Origin: an uncultured Oscillospiraceae bacterium
Lineage (GTDB): Bacteria; Bacillota; Clostridia; Oscillospirales; Ruminococcaceae
Reading direction: 5' to 3'
DNA length: 64,000 nt
NCBI GenBank assembly: GCA_910587465.1
Contig: CAJUMS010000005.1
Location: 1 to 64,000 of the forward strand
Made by a program: the position numbers and the translations under genes. Below the pieces are notes generated by a model. It searched no databases. It was not told the DNA's origin and worked only from the letters and a program-made list of their open reading frames with translations. This document shows, in pieces, positions 32,628 to 42,701 of the stretch (positions are counted from its first letter, which is position 1; each line of letters opens with the position of its first letter).

Positions 32628-32728
32628 AAACCGCTCCGAGGGAGACGTGTCGTTGAGCAGAACCGAAAGGTTTTTGCCGCGATTGTGTGATAATTTTCAC
32701 ATTACGTCAAATCTCGGGGCGGTTTTTT
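32628..32728 (+). ncRNA. Candidate structured RNA or complex terminator
   Basis: A 13-bp closing helix pairs aaaccgctccgag (32628-32640) with ctcggggcggttt (32713-32725). It encloses a GAAA-capped stem gcagaacc-gaaa-ggtttttgc and a tgtg / caca hairpin, and ends in TTTTTT. It lies upstream of the promoter at 32791, so it is not a leader of the sugar operon. It may end a transcript from the left or be a small RNA. Confidence 0.45.
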
Positions 32729-32790
32729 GTTTAAAATTATAAAATACTCTGTTAATTTTTTTGCAAAATCACCAAAATATACAATAGTTA

Positions 32791-32819
32791 TTGACATGGA
32801 GTGATAATTTTGTTATAAT
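32791..32819 (+). promoter_or_regulatory. Sigma-A promoter of the sugar ABC operon
   Basis: TTGACA (32791-32796), 17-bp spacer, TATAAT (32814-32819): consensus, about 50 bases before the first gene. No obvious operator palindrome. Confidence 0.87.
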
Positions 32820-32869
32820 AAAGTGAGATATATATTCAGCTAATTTGTTGTGGAAAGGTGGATATTACT

Positions 32870-35836
32870 GTGACAAAAAAGCAGAAATTCGGGCTTAAAA
32901 GATTTCTTTCGCTCGCAATGTCGGCGGTGACTGCTCTGTCTGTGCTGCAGGTGGGCGGTCGAGTTGTGTCCTATGCGCAGGATAACTCTCAGGAAGAGGA
33001 GGTCTCTGCCGATAACCTTAATATTGTCAGCAATGCCAATGCGTATAAGAACTATATAAAAAGGTTTTCCGACGCGGCGAAGCCCATGGAGGAGATCACC
33101 GTCGATATGACGAAGTTTTCCGCGTCCAACGGCGCGGAGTGCGAGCTCGTCGACTTTGAGGGTGAAAAGGACTGTGTTTCGTGGCTCAACAGCGATGGAA
33201 CGGTCTCATGGGATTTTGAGGTGAAAACCTCAGGTCTTTATAATATGGAGATGTTCTACTACCCTGTTGCCGGCAACAATACCACTGTTGAGGTTGAGAT
33301 GCTGCTGGACGGCGAGACACCGTTTGACGAGGTAAGGCTGGTAGAGCTTGACAGATACTGGCGAAACAAGACCGCCAGCATTCAATACGACGCGCTCAAC
33401 AAGAACCAGAAGCGCCCTCCGCAGGTAGAATATGACTGCTGGGTTACATATCCTATTAAGGACAAGGACGGACTTATAAACACGCCGTACTTCTTCTACC
33501 TTGACGCGGGTAAGCACACGCTTACTCTCAACGGCGTCAAGACCAATATCTACATGAAGAATATCCGTTTCTACAATTCCGAGGAGCTGCCCTCTTATGC
33601 GGACATCAAGCCCTCGCAGGCGGATATCGACAATACTCCCGCGCTGACGAGCGGCGAGGCTATCCTCGTTGAGGCTGAAACGCCAAAGTATACCACATCG
33701 TCCACGCTGTACCCCACCTATGATCGTTCGGACTACACGATAAGTCCCTCGCATCCCGTAAACAAGCGCTATAACACTATCGGTGCGGATACGTGGAGCA
33801 AGGCGACTATGATGACCGTGTACGAGGTCACCGTACCTGCGGACGGTTGGTACAATATAAATATGAGAGTTCGTCAGAGCACGATGCGCGGCTTCTTCTC
33901 GAACAGACGTATTTACGTTAACGGAGTGGTTCCCTGTAAGGAGCTTGACGACGTTAAAATACAGTACAGCCCAAAGTGGCAGACTGTCGAGCCGACTACC
34001 GAGTCGGGTGAGCCGATTTATGTCAAGCTTAACGCGGGAACCAATACCATAGCGTTCGAGGCTATCCCCGGCGACATCGGCGAGGTTATGGAGCGTCTGG
34101 ATGATGTTATTTACCAGCTGAACTACTATTACAGACGTATTGTAATGATCACCTCTACCGATCCCGACGAATACAACGACTATTACATTCAGGAACAGAT
34201 TCCCGAGCTTATTCCGTTCTTCCAGTCGACAATCAATGCGCTATATGCCGAGAAAGAGGGCATTGAGAGACTGACGGGCTCCGGCGGCTCCGAGGCTACT
34301 ACGCTTCAGACGATGGCAGTCATACTGAATATGGCGGTAAAGCACCCCGATGACATTCCAATGATGGTATCGTCGAGATCGTCCGGTATACGCGATCAGA
34401 TTAACTCGCTTTCAGCATGGATGAGAGATTATCGCGGTCAGCCTCTTGAAATGGACTATTTTGAGGTAAGGACAGTTCACGATAAGTACAGAAATTCAAA
34501 ATCTAATTTCTTCCAGGCGCTGGCGTTTAACTTCCAGTCGTTTATGGGTTCATTCTTTGAGGATTATACCTCGATCTCCGAGAGCAACTCCAAGTCGCTT
34601 AACGTGTGGGTATCCCTCGGGCGTGACCAGGCGACGGTTATCAACGAGATCGTATCGAGCGAATACAATCCCGAGCATACCACGCAGGTAGGCATACGCC
34701 TTGTACAGGGTGCTATCCTTGAGGCGACACTCGCCGACAAGGGACCCGAGGTCGCGCTGTTTATCGGCGGTGACTTCCCGGTAGTCTGCGCGTCGAGAGG
34801 ACTGGTAGTCAACCTTAAAGAGCTGCCGGGTTATAATGAGGTCATAAAACGTTTCCCCGAAAACGTTTCCACATTGTATGAATATGAGGACGGCGTTTAC
34901 GGACTGCCGCTGACGGATAACTTCCCGATGCTGTTCTACCGTACCGACGTACTCGAGGAGCTTGGTCAGGAACCGCCCGAGACATGGGAGCAGCTTATTG
35001 CGATGCTTCCCGATCTTCAGAGAAAATATCTGCAGGTAGGTCTTATTCTGCCGTCAAACATTTCTTCGCAGGTATTTGATGCAGGCAACACGTTCGTCCT
35101 GTTGATGAACCAGACGGGTCAGAACTTCTACAACGACGAGCTCACCGCTACGACTTTCGACACCGAGGCGGCGGTCGAAGCGTTTACACAATGGACGAAG
35201 TTCTACACCATATTTGATTTCAAACAGACATATGACGCGTTCTCTTTGTTCAGAACAGGTGAAATGCCGCTTGTTATCCAGAATTACGCAGGATTTTACA
35301 GCCAGCTGTCCGTAGCGGCTCCCGAGATCAAGGGCTTGTGGGATTTCACTCACGTTCCCGGAACACTCAGAAAGGACGCTAACGGTAACGACATAATTGA
35401 TTATACCGCTAACTCCGGTTCGTCGGGCGCGGTTATCTTCAACAGCTGCTCCGATGTAAACGCGGCTTGGGATTTCATTACATGGTTCACCTCTACGGAT
35501 GTGCAGGTCGAATACGGTAAGACCATCGAGGCGGTTATGGGTCCGCTCGGACGCTATGACACCGCGAATGTCGAGGCGCTTGCTAAGCTTAACTGGTCTA
35601 CTGCGGAATACGAGAAGATATATGATCAGATGCAGAATTTGAAAGAAGTTCCGATCATTCCCGCTTCTTACGCTGTAACGAGAAACGTTTACAACGCGTT
35701 CAGAGCCGTTGTCAACAGCAAGAAGTCGCCGCGCTTCCAGCTTTCGTCCTACAACCGCGACATCAATGCCGAGATCGTAAGAAAGCTTGAGGACTTGGGC
35801 TATAACATTGACGACGACGGTCATATCGTGCGGTAA
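32870..35836 (+). CDS. Large CBM-bearing solute-binding protein
   Basis: 988 aa from GTG 32870 (AAAGGTGG before it; a GTG at 32858 is possible). Signal sequence at about 10-35 without a lipobox cysteine. Two beta-sandwich, carbohydrate-binding-like modules lie at about 50-215 and 250-430 (DGWYNINMRVRQS, then LNAGTNTIAFEAI), then a helical linker. A family 1 solute-binding domain comes last (about 590-970; VALFIGGDFPVV, YEYEDGVYGLPLTDNFPMLFYR, PETWEQL). It should capture a sugar for the permeases that follow. It is twice the usual size; the CBM part may hold a polysaccharide. Confidence 0.85.
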   Translation: MTKKQKFGLKRFLSLAMSAVTALSVLQVGGRVVSYAQDNSQEEEVSADNLNIVSNANAYKNYIKRFSDAAKPMEEITVDMTKFSASNGAECELVDFEGEKDCVSWLNSDGTVSWDFEVKTSGLYNMEMFYYPVAGNNTTVEVEMLLDGETPFDEVRLVELDRYWRNKTASIQYDALNKNQKRPPQVEYDCWVTYPIKDKDGLINTPYFFYLDAGKHTLTLNGVKTNIYMKNIRFYNSEELPSYADIKPSQADIDNTPALTSGEAILVEAETPKYTTSSTLYPTYDRSDYTISPSHPVNKRYNTIGADTWSKATMMTVYEVTVPADGWYNINMRVRQSTMRGFFSNRRIYVNGVVPCKELDDVKIQYSPKWQTVEPTTESGEPIYVKLNAGTNTIAFEAIPGDIGEVMERLDDVIYQLNYYYRRIVMITSTDPDEYNDYYIQEQIPELIPFFQSTINALYAEKEGIERLTGSGGSEATTLQTMAVILNMAVKHPDDIPMMVSSRSSGIRDQINSLSAWMRDYRGQPLEMDYFEVRTVHDKYRNSKSNFFQALAFNFQSFMGSFFEDYTSISESNSKSLNVWVSLGRDQATVINEIVSSEYNPEHTTQVGIRLVQGAILEATLADKGPEVALFIGGDFPVVCASRGLVVNLKELPGYNEVIKRFPENVSTLYEYEDGVYGLPLTDNFPMLFYRTDVLEELGQEPPETWEQLIAMLPDLQRKYLQVGLILPSNISSQVFDAGNTFVLLMNQTGQNFYNDELTATTFDTEAAVEAFTQWTKFYTIFDFKQTYDAFSLFRTGEMPLVIQNYAGFYSQLSVAAPEIKGLWDFTHVPGTLRKDANGNDIIDYTANSGSSGAVIFNSCSDVNAAWDFITWFTSTDVQVEYGKTIEAVMGPLGRYDTANVEALAKLNWSTAEYEKIYDQMQNLKEVPIIPASYAVTRNVYNAFRAVVNSKKSPRFQLSSYNRDINAEIVRKLEDLGYNIDDDGHIVR

Positions 35837-35875
35837 CCGTTTGGGTTTACCTATTAAATTTTAGGAGGAATCAGC

Positions 35876-36814
35876 TTGTTCGGTAAAGAAAAATCTCAAT
35901 ATATCGAGGACAGCAAGTTTCGTTATACCATGCGCGAGATGAAGAAGAACTCCAGCGCGTATGTCCTCGCTCTGCCGTACTTTCTACTGTTTTTATTCTT
36001 TACGGCAATACCCGTATTGATTTCACTGCCTGTCGGCTTTACGAACTTCAATATGGCTCAGTTCCCGAAGTGGACGGGATTGTCAAACTTCTATACACTG
36101 TTTCTGGCGGACGACGTTTTCCTTATCGCTATACAGAATACACTGGTATTCGCGATCATCACGGGTCCCGTGAGCTATATCATGTGCTTCATGCTTGCGT
36201 GGCTCATTAATGAGATGCCCGGTCCGCTGAAAACCGTGTTCACCTATATCTTCTACGCGCCGACCCTCGCAGGCAACATCTACGCTACTTGGCAGCTCAT
36301 CTTCTCGGGTGACGCACAGGGTCCGCTGAACTCGGTTCTTATGAACCTCGGTATTATCAGAGGTCCGCAGCAGTGGCTGACCGACTCGCGATATATACTG
36401 ATGTGCGTTATCATTGTGCAGATGTGGATGTCGCTCGGTGCGGGCTTCCTTGCGATACGTGCGGGCTTGCAGGGTATCGACAAGGCGGGCTATGAGGCAG
36501 GTGCTATCGAGGGTATCAAGAACCGCTTCCAAGAGCTTATCTACATAACGGTTCCCGCAATGGGACCGCAGCTGCTGTTCGCGGCGGTTATGCAGATCAC
36601 CGCTTCCTTTACGGCGGGCGATATCGGAAGGTTCCTGACAGCTTTTCCGTCGACGGATTATGCGGCGCACACATTGATGACACACGCGTTTGACTATGGT
36701 TCAATCAGGTTTGAGATGGGTTATGCGTGTGCGGTCTGCTTCTTCCTGTTCGTTGTGATGCTGCTTGTAAACAATGTTATCCGCAAGGCAATGAGCGGAA
36801 TTCTCGATACATAA
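35876..36814 (+). CDS. Sugar ABC permease, MalF type
   Basis: 312 aa from TTG 35876 with TAGGAGGA before it. Six membrane helices; the EAA loop that docks the ATPase reads EAGAIEGIKNRFQELIYITVP near 222-242. It pairs with the MalG-type permease at 37019. Confidence 0.9.
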   Translation: MFGKEKSQYIEDSKFRYTMREMKKNSSAYVLALPYFLLFLFFTAIPVLISLPVGFTNFNMAQFPKWTGLSNFYTLFLADDVFLIAIQNTLVFAIITGPVSYIMCFMLAWLINEMPGPLKTVFTYIFYAPTLAGNIYATWQLIFSGDAQGPLNSVLMNLGIIRGPQQWLTDSRYILMCVIIVQMWMSLGAGFLAIRAGLQGIDKAGYEAGAIEGIKNRFQELIYITVPAMGPQLLFAAVMQITASFTAGDIGRFLTAFPSTDYAAHTLMTHAFDYGSIRFEMGYACAVCFFLFVVMLLVNNVIRKAMSGILDT

Positions 36815-36827
36815 GGAGGGCTTTGAG

Positions 36828-37028
36828 ATGAAGTTTCTGAAAAAAGAGTTTTCCGAAGAAAATGTTTGTGAAAAGGAATGCTCCTGCCCGATGAAGCTGT
36901 TTGACGGCGAGATCATGAGAGTGCTTGCAATCGGTATGCTGGCGGTGCTGGCAACATCGGCGATAGTCGCTATTGCCTGCCATACCATTAAAAGACTCAC
37001 GGGAGAGGAGGACTTCACTTGCGACTAA
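36828..37028 (+). CDS. 66-aa single-helix protein between permeases
   Basis: MKFLKKEFSEENVCEKECSC, then one membrane helix (about 31-52) and a short tail. Three cysteines cluster in the N-terminal part. AAGGAGGG precedes it, and its end overlaps the next permease start by 10 bases. No family recognised. It may be an accessory subunit or assembly factor of the transporter. Confidence 0.7.
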   Translation: MKFLKKEFSEENVCEKECSCPMKLFDGEIMRVLAIGMLAVLATSAIVAIACHTIKRLTGEEDFTCD

Positions 37029-37879
37029 TTAAGAAAAGAAGAATGTGGGGCGGCTCCCGCGGCGGAGATATCGCGATATTTATCCTTCTCGCATTGGTCG
37101 GCATATTTATGCTGTTCCCGATCTATTTCTCGTTCATTCAGTCAATCAAGCCCGTTGAGGAATTGTTCCTGTTTCCGCCGAAGCTGTATGTTCAGCGTCC
37201 GACTATGCAGTCCTTTGAGGATATGCTGAAGGTTGCGGGCGGTATGGACGTTCCGTTTTCGAGATACGTGTTCAACTCCGTATTTGTTTCGGTAGTCGTT
37301 ACCGTGGCGCAGTTGCTGTTTGCGTCCTCCGCGGCGTATGTGTTGGCTAAGGTAAAGGCCCCCGGTATCAAGGCGATGAATAAGGTCATTGAGGTAGCGC
37401 TGCTGTTTACATCCTCCGTTACGTATATCGTACAGTATATCGTAATGGCGAATATGGGACTTATCGACACATATTTCGCGCTTACATTGCCCTACATTGC
37501 TACTCCTATGGGCTTGTTCCTTATGAAGCAGTTTATGGGGCAGATACCCGAATCCATGATCGAGGCTGCCAAGCTTGACGGTGCTTCTCACCTGAGAATT
37601 TGCTGGCAGATAGTTATGCCGAACGTAAAGCCCGCATGGCTGACGCTGATGATTTTCGCGTTCCAGGGCGCATGGCAGATCACGGGTTATCTGTTCGTTT
37701 ACTCCGAGCAGCTGAAGCCTATCCCGATCGTAATGCAGCAGATAGCGGCTTCCGGTCTGGCGAGAGCGGGCGTTTCCTACGCCACTGTCGTCGTACTGAT
37801 GCTGCCGCCTATGATACTGTTCCTTATTTTGCAGAGCAACGTTGTTGAAACAATGGCTCATTCGGGTCTTAAGGACTGA
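37019..37879 (+). CDS. Sugar ABC permease, MalG type
   Basis: 286 aa from TTG 37019. Six helices. EAA loop EAAKLDGASHLRICWQIVMPNVKP near 181-204, the canonical form for carbohydrate uptake permeases. It is the second half of the first permease pair. Confidence 0.9.
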   Translation: MRLIKKRRMWGGSRGGDIAIFILLALVGIFMLFPIYFSFIQSIKPVEELFLFPPKLYVQRPTMQSFEDMLKVAGGMDVPFSRYVFNSVFVSVVVTVAQLLFASSAAYVLAKVKAPGIKAMNKVIEVALLFTSSVTYIVQYIVMANMGLIDTYFALTLPYIATPMGLFLMKQFMGQIPESMIEAAKLDGASHLRICWQIVMPNVKPAWLTLMIFAFQGAWQITGYLFVYSEQLKPIPIVMQQIAASGLARAGVSYATVVVLMLPPMILFLILQSNVVETMAHSGLKD

Positions 37880-37911
37880 CGTTCGATTTTACTTACGAAA
37901 GGATGATTTCG

Positions 37912-39555
37912 GTGCCATCAATTAAACGCATCGCAAGACGGGTCGTGTCTGCTGTTCTGGCGGCGGCTATGTTATGCACGGGCGTTGTTGCATATGCAGA
38001 CGAGCCGTATACGGGCTATAACTACGACTGGTGGGGCGATCCCGTTCCGTCGCAGAACGGCTACGTTGTCGATAAGGTTGTTTCGGGTCTGGATATAGGC
38101 TGCGGTCAGTTTACAAATCCCGCCGATCTGTACTTCGACGACAATGAGAACCTTTATATCGCGGACAGCGGCTACACCGGCAACTATGATACGAAATCCC
38201 AGAGGGGGCGTATCGTCGTTACCGATAGGGACTTCAACCTTGTAAACACTATCGAGTATCTTGATTTTTCAGACAAGCAGGAGTGGCTCGGCGAGAAAAA
38301 GTCTCAGTTTGACAGCGGCAGCCTGACAGAGGATCGTTATTCAAAGGAAACAAGTATTTATTTCAACACCCCGACGGGCGTGTTTGTCGACGATGACAAC
38401 GTTTATGTTGCCGACAGTGAGAATGAGCGTGTAGTGCAGTTCACTGTTGATAAGGACGCGAACGGCGTGGGCTACGGCAAGGTTCTTGAGGTCTTTACAA
38501 GACCCGATGCCACCTACTATGATGCGGGTACGACGTTCAGACCCGAAAAGGTGCTTGTCGACGCTGCCAAGAATGTTTATATCTGCATTACTACTATCAC
38601 AAGAGGCGCGGTCGTATTCTCGCGCGAGGGCGAATTCAACGGATACTACGGCGCAAACCGCGTTGAGAAAACGGGTGAGGTTATCCTGAACGCTTTCTGG
38701 AAGCTGATTATGACGACAGAGCAGATCAAGCGTATGAAGAGAAGCGTTCCGGTTGAGCTCAGCAACTTCGATATAGATGACGATAACTTCGTTTACACCG
38801 TAACAAAGAATAAGAATTCCGATACGGACGTTCTCAAGAAGATGAACTCGGCAGGCACGAACATCTTTATCAACCTCGGTTATAACGAATATTCCTTTGG
38901 AGATCCGTTGATAAAGTATTACCGCGGTACGACTTACAGCTCGCAGATATGCGACGTCGATGTCGGACCTAACGGTGAGATAAATCTTCTTGATCTTCAG
39001 ACGGGGCGCGTGTTCCAGTATGATGATGAGTGTACGCTGATGTTTATCTTCGGCGGAAGCGGTGACCAGAAGGGAACATTTACGACGGTTAATGCGATTG
39101 AGAGCATTGGTACCGACGTGTATGTCCTTGACAGCAGAAAGAGCACGATCACGGTATTTAAACGTACTGAGTTCGGTTCGATTGTTCACGAGGCCATGTC
39201 CTTGTTCAATGCGGGCAAATACAACGAGGCGATGGAGCCTTGGAATGAAGTACTGCGCCGCGATTCCAACTACTGGATGGCATATATCGGTCTCGGAAAC
39301 GCTTACCTTAACGCTAAGGATTACGAAGCGGCCATGGATAACTTCTATTTCCAGTCGAGGAGCGGTTATTCCGACGCGTTCAAGAGCTGGCGTATGAACT
39401 TTATCCGCGACAACTTCACGCTGTTTGCAGTCATCATCATTGCAATATTTGTTGCGATCTATGTGATCTCGTCCATAAGAGGTAAGGCGAGAGCGAAAAA
39501 ACGTGCTGCGGCGGACAAGATACTCCGTGAGCAGCAAAAGAAAGAGGAGGGGTAA
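37912..39555 (+). CDS. NHL-repeat/TPR membrane-anchored protein
   Basis: 547 aa from GTG 37912; the ATG at 37903 lies against GAAAGGA and is less likely. Signal peptide to about residue 29. An external beta-propeller follows with NHL-like blades (FTNPADLYFDDNENLYIADSG; TPTGVFVDDDNVYVADSENERVVQF), then two TPR units (HEAMSLFNAGKYNEAMEPWNEVLRRD; YWMAYIGLGNAYLNAKDYEAAM). A C-terminal membrane helix (about 503-523) and a Lys-rich tail end it. Such proteins occur with this kind of transporter; the role is not known, perhaps scaffolding at the membrane surface. Confidence 0.85.
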   Translation: MPSIKRIARRVVSAVLAAAMLCTGVVAYADEPYTGYNYDWWGDPVPSQNGYVVDKVVSGLDIGCGQFTNPADLYFDDNENLYIADSGYTGNYDTKSQRGRIVVTDRDFNLVNTIEYLDFSDKQEWLGEKKSQFDSGSLTEDRYSKETSIYFNTPTGVFVDDDNVYVADSENERVVQFTVDKDANGVGYGKVLEVFTRPDATYYDAGTTFRPEKVLVDAAKNVYICITTITRGAVVFSREGEFNGYYGANRVEKTGEVILNAFWKLIMTTEQIKRMKRSVPVELSNFDIDDDNFVYTVTKNKNSDTDVLKKMNSAGTNIFINLGYNEYSFGDPLIKYYRGTTYSSQICDVDVGPNGEINLLDLQTGRVFQYDDECTLMFIFGGSGDQKGTFTTVNAIESIGTDVYVLDSRKSTITVFKRTEFGSIVHEAMSLFNAGKYNEAMEPWNEVLRRDSNYWMAYIGLGNAYLNAKDYEAAMDNFYFQSRSGYSDAFKSWRMNFIRDNFTLFAVIIIAIFVAIYVISSIRGKARAKKRAAADKILREQQKKEEG

Positions 39556-39558
39556 GCA

Positions 39559-40320
39559 ATGCGGTTTGATCTGGATCTTCCGGCTTGGAAATGGCCGTTC
39601 TACATTATGCGTCACCCCTTTGAGGGTTATGAGGATCTGCGATGGAAGAAAGCGTATAATATGAAGGTGGCTATGGTCATTGTCGCAATATTCTTTATTG
39701 TCAGCATATGCGACCAGCTTTTGACCGGTTTCCTGCATAATTATTCGATGACAAAGGTGTTCAATATAGTTCCTGTAATTATTCAGTCAATTCTGCTATT
39801 CGTTACATGGGTAGTCGGAAACTGGGCGCTGTGTACGCTGTTTAACGGCGAGGGTACGATGAGAAACATCTGTGTCAATACGGCATACGCTCTTGTTCCG
39901 TACATCATCGGCAGGATCATAAACATAATCCTTTCCAACTGTCTTACAAGAGACGAGGCTACGTTCCTGACATTTGTAAACATCATTACGATTGGTTACA
40001 GCGCACTTTTGCTCATCTCGGGAATGAAAACCGTTCACCAGTACAATTTCTGGCAGACGATAGTTTCAATGCTGTTCACGATAGTGGCGATGGTTATCAT
40101 TATAATTCTGGCAGTGCTCCTTGTATCGCTGTTCCAGCAGGTTTATCTGTTCGTTTACGCGATATATACCGAGTTGCTTTACAGAAATCCGAGTTTGTCA
40201 TCTGCGGCGCTGATACTTATAATGGTCGGCGTGATCGTGGCGGTAATTGCTGTCGTATGTGTTGCGTATACTTTGTACGAGAAAGCACAGATAAAGAAGG
40301 AGCAGAAGAAGCTGCGTTAA
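39559..40320 (+). CDS. YIP1-family membrane protein
   Basis: 253 aa with about five or six helices. Yip1-domain features: the HPFEGYEDLRWKKAYN start, VGNWALCTLFNGEGTMRN after helix 2, and AYALVPYIIGRI. It begins 3 bases after the NHL protein gene. A recurrent but uncharacterised companion of DUF5696 transporter operons. Confidence 0.8.
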   Translation: MRFDLDLPAWKWPFYIMRHPFEGYEDLRWKKAYNMKVAMVIVAIFFIVSICDQLLTGFLHNYSMTKVFNIVPVIIQSILLFVTWVVGNWALCTLFNGEGTMRNICVNTAYALVPYIIGRIINIILSNCLTRDEATFLTFVNIITIGYSALLLISGMKTVHQYNFWQTIVSMLFTIVAMVIIIILAVLLVSLFQQVYLFVYAIYTELLYRNPSLSSAALILIMVGVIVAVIAVVCVAYTLYEKAQIKKEQKKLR

Positions 40321-40346
40321 TATAGTTTGAAGATGGTGGTGTAAAA

Positions 40347-42701
40347 ATGCTGCAATTTCGCAAGAAAATAATGATTTCCGCGCTTTGCGCAGTTATGCTG
40401 GCAACAACGAGCCAAAGCGCATGGTCTGAGGCGGCGGATAATACCGGAGTCACGCAGCCCGCAGAAGCCGGCGACTCTTCCGACAATGCGGGAGACGCTG
40501 ACGGCGCGGGGCAGGATGTCTCCACTGAACAGCCGCAGATAACCGAGGCGGAAGCGCTTGCCGCTATGACGGAGTGTGCGTCATCCTCAAGCCTGAAAAT
40601 GTACGTCAACGAAATGACGGGTTCGTTTGCGGTGGAATGTCTTGACAACGGCGAGATAATCTGGAGTAATCCGTACAATGCCGATAGCGATCCCAACACG
40701 AGAAGCGCACAGTTGAAGGCTCAGCTGAAGTCCGCTATGACGATCAACACTGTTAGAGTAACCGACAGCGACGCGCCTATTACGTTCGTGCGCTCGGCTT
40801 ATGACGGAACGACGACGGTTGAAAAGACCAATAACGGCTTTAAGGCAACGGTTACTTTCCCCGAGCAGGGAATTACAGTTCCGTATTATGTAACGCTTAC
40901 GGATGATCATTACGATGTTTCCGTGGCGCTTGACGAGGTATATGAGCTGGAGATGGAGGCACCCGGGGAGGTCACCGAGTCTACGCGTTCAATCGTTGAT
41001 TTGAGTTTATTTCCTGCTATGAACGCCGCATATCTTGACGAGGACGGATATTTTGTTATTCCCGACGGCTCGGGTGCCGTTATCAACTTTAACAACGGCA
41101 AAACTGCGTCGAACAAATATTCCCAGAAGATATACGGTCGTGATTACTCGCTTTCTCAGGAAAGAGCCCCCAAAAAGACCGAGCAGGCGTATCTGCCGAT
41201 ACTTGGTGTGGTTAAGGAAAATTCCGCGCTTCTTGAAGTAATTACGGAGGGTGCGGCTTATGCTACCGCTAAGGCGGGTGTTGCGGGTCAGGAAGCTACC
41301 GGCTTCAACACGGCATATTTCGAGTTTGCGGTAAGAGCAAACGACCAGTACTCTTTGGGCGGCGTGAACGCGTCTAACCTTAAGGCGTATGAGCAGACAA
41401 GAGTTCCCGAGCCAAGGCTCACTGTACGGTACTATCCGATCGCGAAGAGCGGCGCGACATATGTTGACGTTGCCAAGCGTTATCAGCAGTATCTCTTGGA
41501 CGAGGGTCTGATGTCAAAGAAGGCCGATGCGAACAATTCGCTGTATATTGACCTTTATGGCGGCGTTGTCAAGGAGCGTTCCGTTTTGGGTCTCCCGCTC
41601 AAACTTGAGACGCCGGCAACGACGTATGAACAGGCTAAGATCATTCTCGAGGAGCTGAAAAACCGCGGAGTGGACAATATGGTCGTTGCGTACAACGATT
41701 TTAATAAGGCCGGTATTACCGACAGAATATCCAATTCCGTAGATTACGCAAGTTCGCTTGGCGGAAAGAGCGCGTTCAAGGCACTTCAGGATTATTGTGT
41801 TACAGCGGGCATCACGCTTGCGCCCAACGTAGATCTGACGGAGTTTGAGCGCAGCGGAAACGGTTACTCCAGAACGGGCGCGTCCGTTATCGGAGTTACA
41901 AAGGCATATGCTACTCAGGGTGAATACGAGATAGCATTCGGTACACCGCACGATACAAGACCGAACTGGTTTATCCTTACCCCCGCTTACTATAATAAAG
42001 TTTACGGCGAGGTAGTTTCCAGCTACTCGGCGGAGGGTATCGGAGCAATTTCCGTTGGAAACGGCACAAGTTTGCTGTATGGCGATTACAGCGGCAGCGC
42101 CAACAAAAAAACCTCCAGACAGCAGGCTGTTGAGAATCTCAAGAAGAGTTACGAGCTTATCAACAACAGCGGTATCAAGTTCGCGGCGTCGGCTTGCAAC
42201 GATTACGCGCTGAAATATGTCGACAGTATGCGCAATATACCGCTTTACAGCAGCGGCTTTGATATCACGGACTACGATATCCCGTTCTATCAGATAGTGG
42301 TACACGGATACATTCCGTACACCTCAAAGGCGAGAAACGCAAGCGCGAGCGCAGACGAGCTGTTTTTGCTCTCCGTTGTTACGGGTACACCTCTGCACTA
42401 TGACTTTATGTATGAGTCGCCGAACACGCTTACGGACTGCAAGTACGAAAAGCTGTTCTACACACACTACGAGGGTTGGATTGATATTGCCGCAGAGGAA
42501 TACAAGTTCTTTAATGAAAATATCGCGGGCGTGTCCGGTTCGGCTATCACGGATCACAAATTCCTTTCTTCGAGAGTGGTCGAGTGTACGTTCGATAACG
42601 GTACAGTGCTTACGGCGGATCTTGATAATTACACGCTGAAGATCAACGGTACTGAGGTCAAGCTGCCGACAAAATCTTGGAAAGGAGTGACGACTGACTG
42701 A
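40347..42701 (+). CDS. DUF5696 secreted protein
   Basis: 784 aa with a signal sequence (about 7-30), an acidic low-complexity spacer (about 30-68), a beta-rich N-terminal half (EMTGSFAVECLDNGEIIWSNPY), and a C-terminal half with alternating strands and helices that looks like a TIM barrel (NMVVAYNDFNKAGITDR, ITLAPNVDLTEF, GIGAISVGNGTSLLYGDY). I identify it as DUF5696 by this pattern and by context. The fold hints at a glycoside-hydrolase-like domain, which is an inference. Its stop overlaps the next start (TGATG). Confidence 0.75.
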   Translation: MLQFRKKIMISALCAVMLATTSQSAWSEAADNTGVTQPAEAGDSSDNAGDADGAGQDVSTEQPQITEAEALAAMTECASSSSLKMYVNEMTGSFAVECLDNGEIIWSNPYNADSDPNTRSAQLKAQLKSAMTINTVRVTDSDAPITFVRSAYDGTTTVEKTNNGFKATVTFPEQGITVPYYVTLTDDHYDVSVALDEVYELEMEAPGEVTESTRSIVDLSLFPAMNAAYLDEDGYFVIPDGSGAVINFNNGKTASNKYSQKIYGRDYSLSQERAPKKTEQAYLPILGVVKENSALLEVITEGAAYATAKAGVAGQEATGFNTAYFEFAVRANDQYSLGGVNASNLKAYEQTRVPEPRLTVRYYPIAKSGATYVDVAKRYQQYLLDEGLMSKKADANNSLYIDLYGGVVKERSVLGLPLKLETPATTYEQAKIILEELKNRGVDNMVVAYNDFNKAGITDRISNSVDYASSLGGKSAFKALQDYCVTAGITLAPNVDLTEFERSGNGYSRTGASVIGVTKAYATQGEYEIAFGTPHDTRPNWFILTPAYYNKVYGEVVSSYSAEGIGAISVGNGTSLLYGDYSGSANKKTSRQQAVENLKKSYELINNSGIKFAASACNDYALKYVDSMRNIPLYSSGFDITDYDIPFYQIVVHGYIPYTSKARNASASADELFLLSVVTGTPLHYDFMYESPNTLTDCKYEKLFYTHYEGWIDIAAEEYKFFNENIAGVSGSAITDHKFLSSRVVECTFDNGTVLTADLDNYTLKINGTEVKLPTKSWKGVTTD

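Noticed and set aside
38341..39738. A 465-codon minus-strand frame over the NHL protein and YIP1 gene.
   Set aside because: It is antisense to two well-supported genes, has no recognisable domain and no ribosome site.
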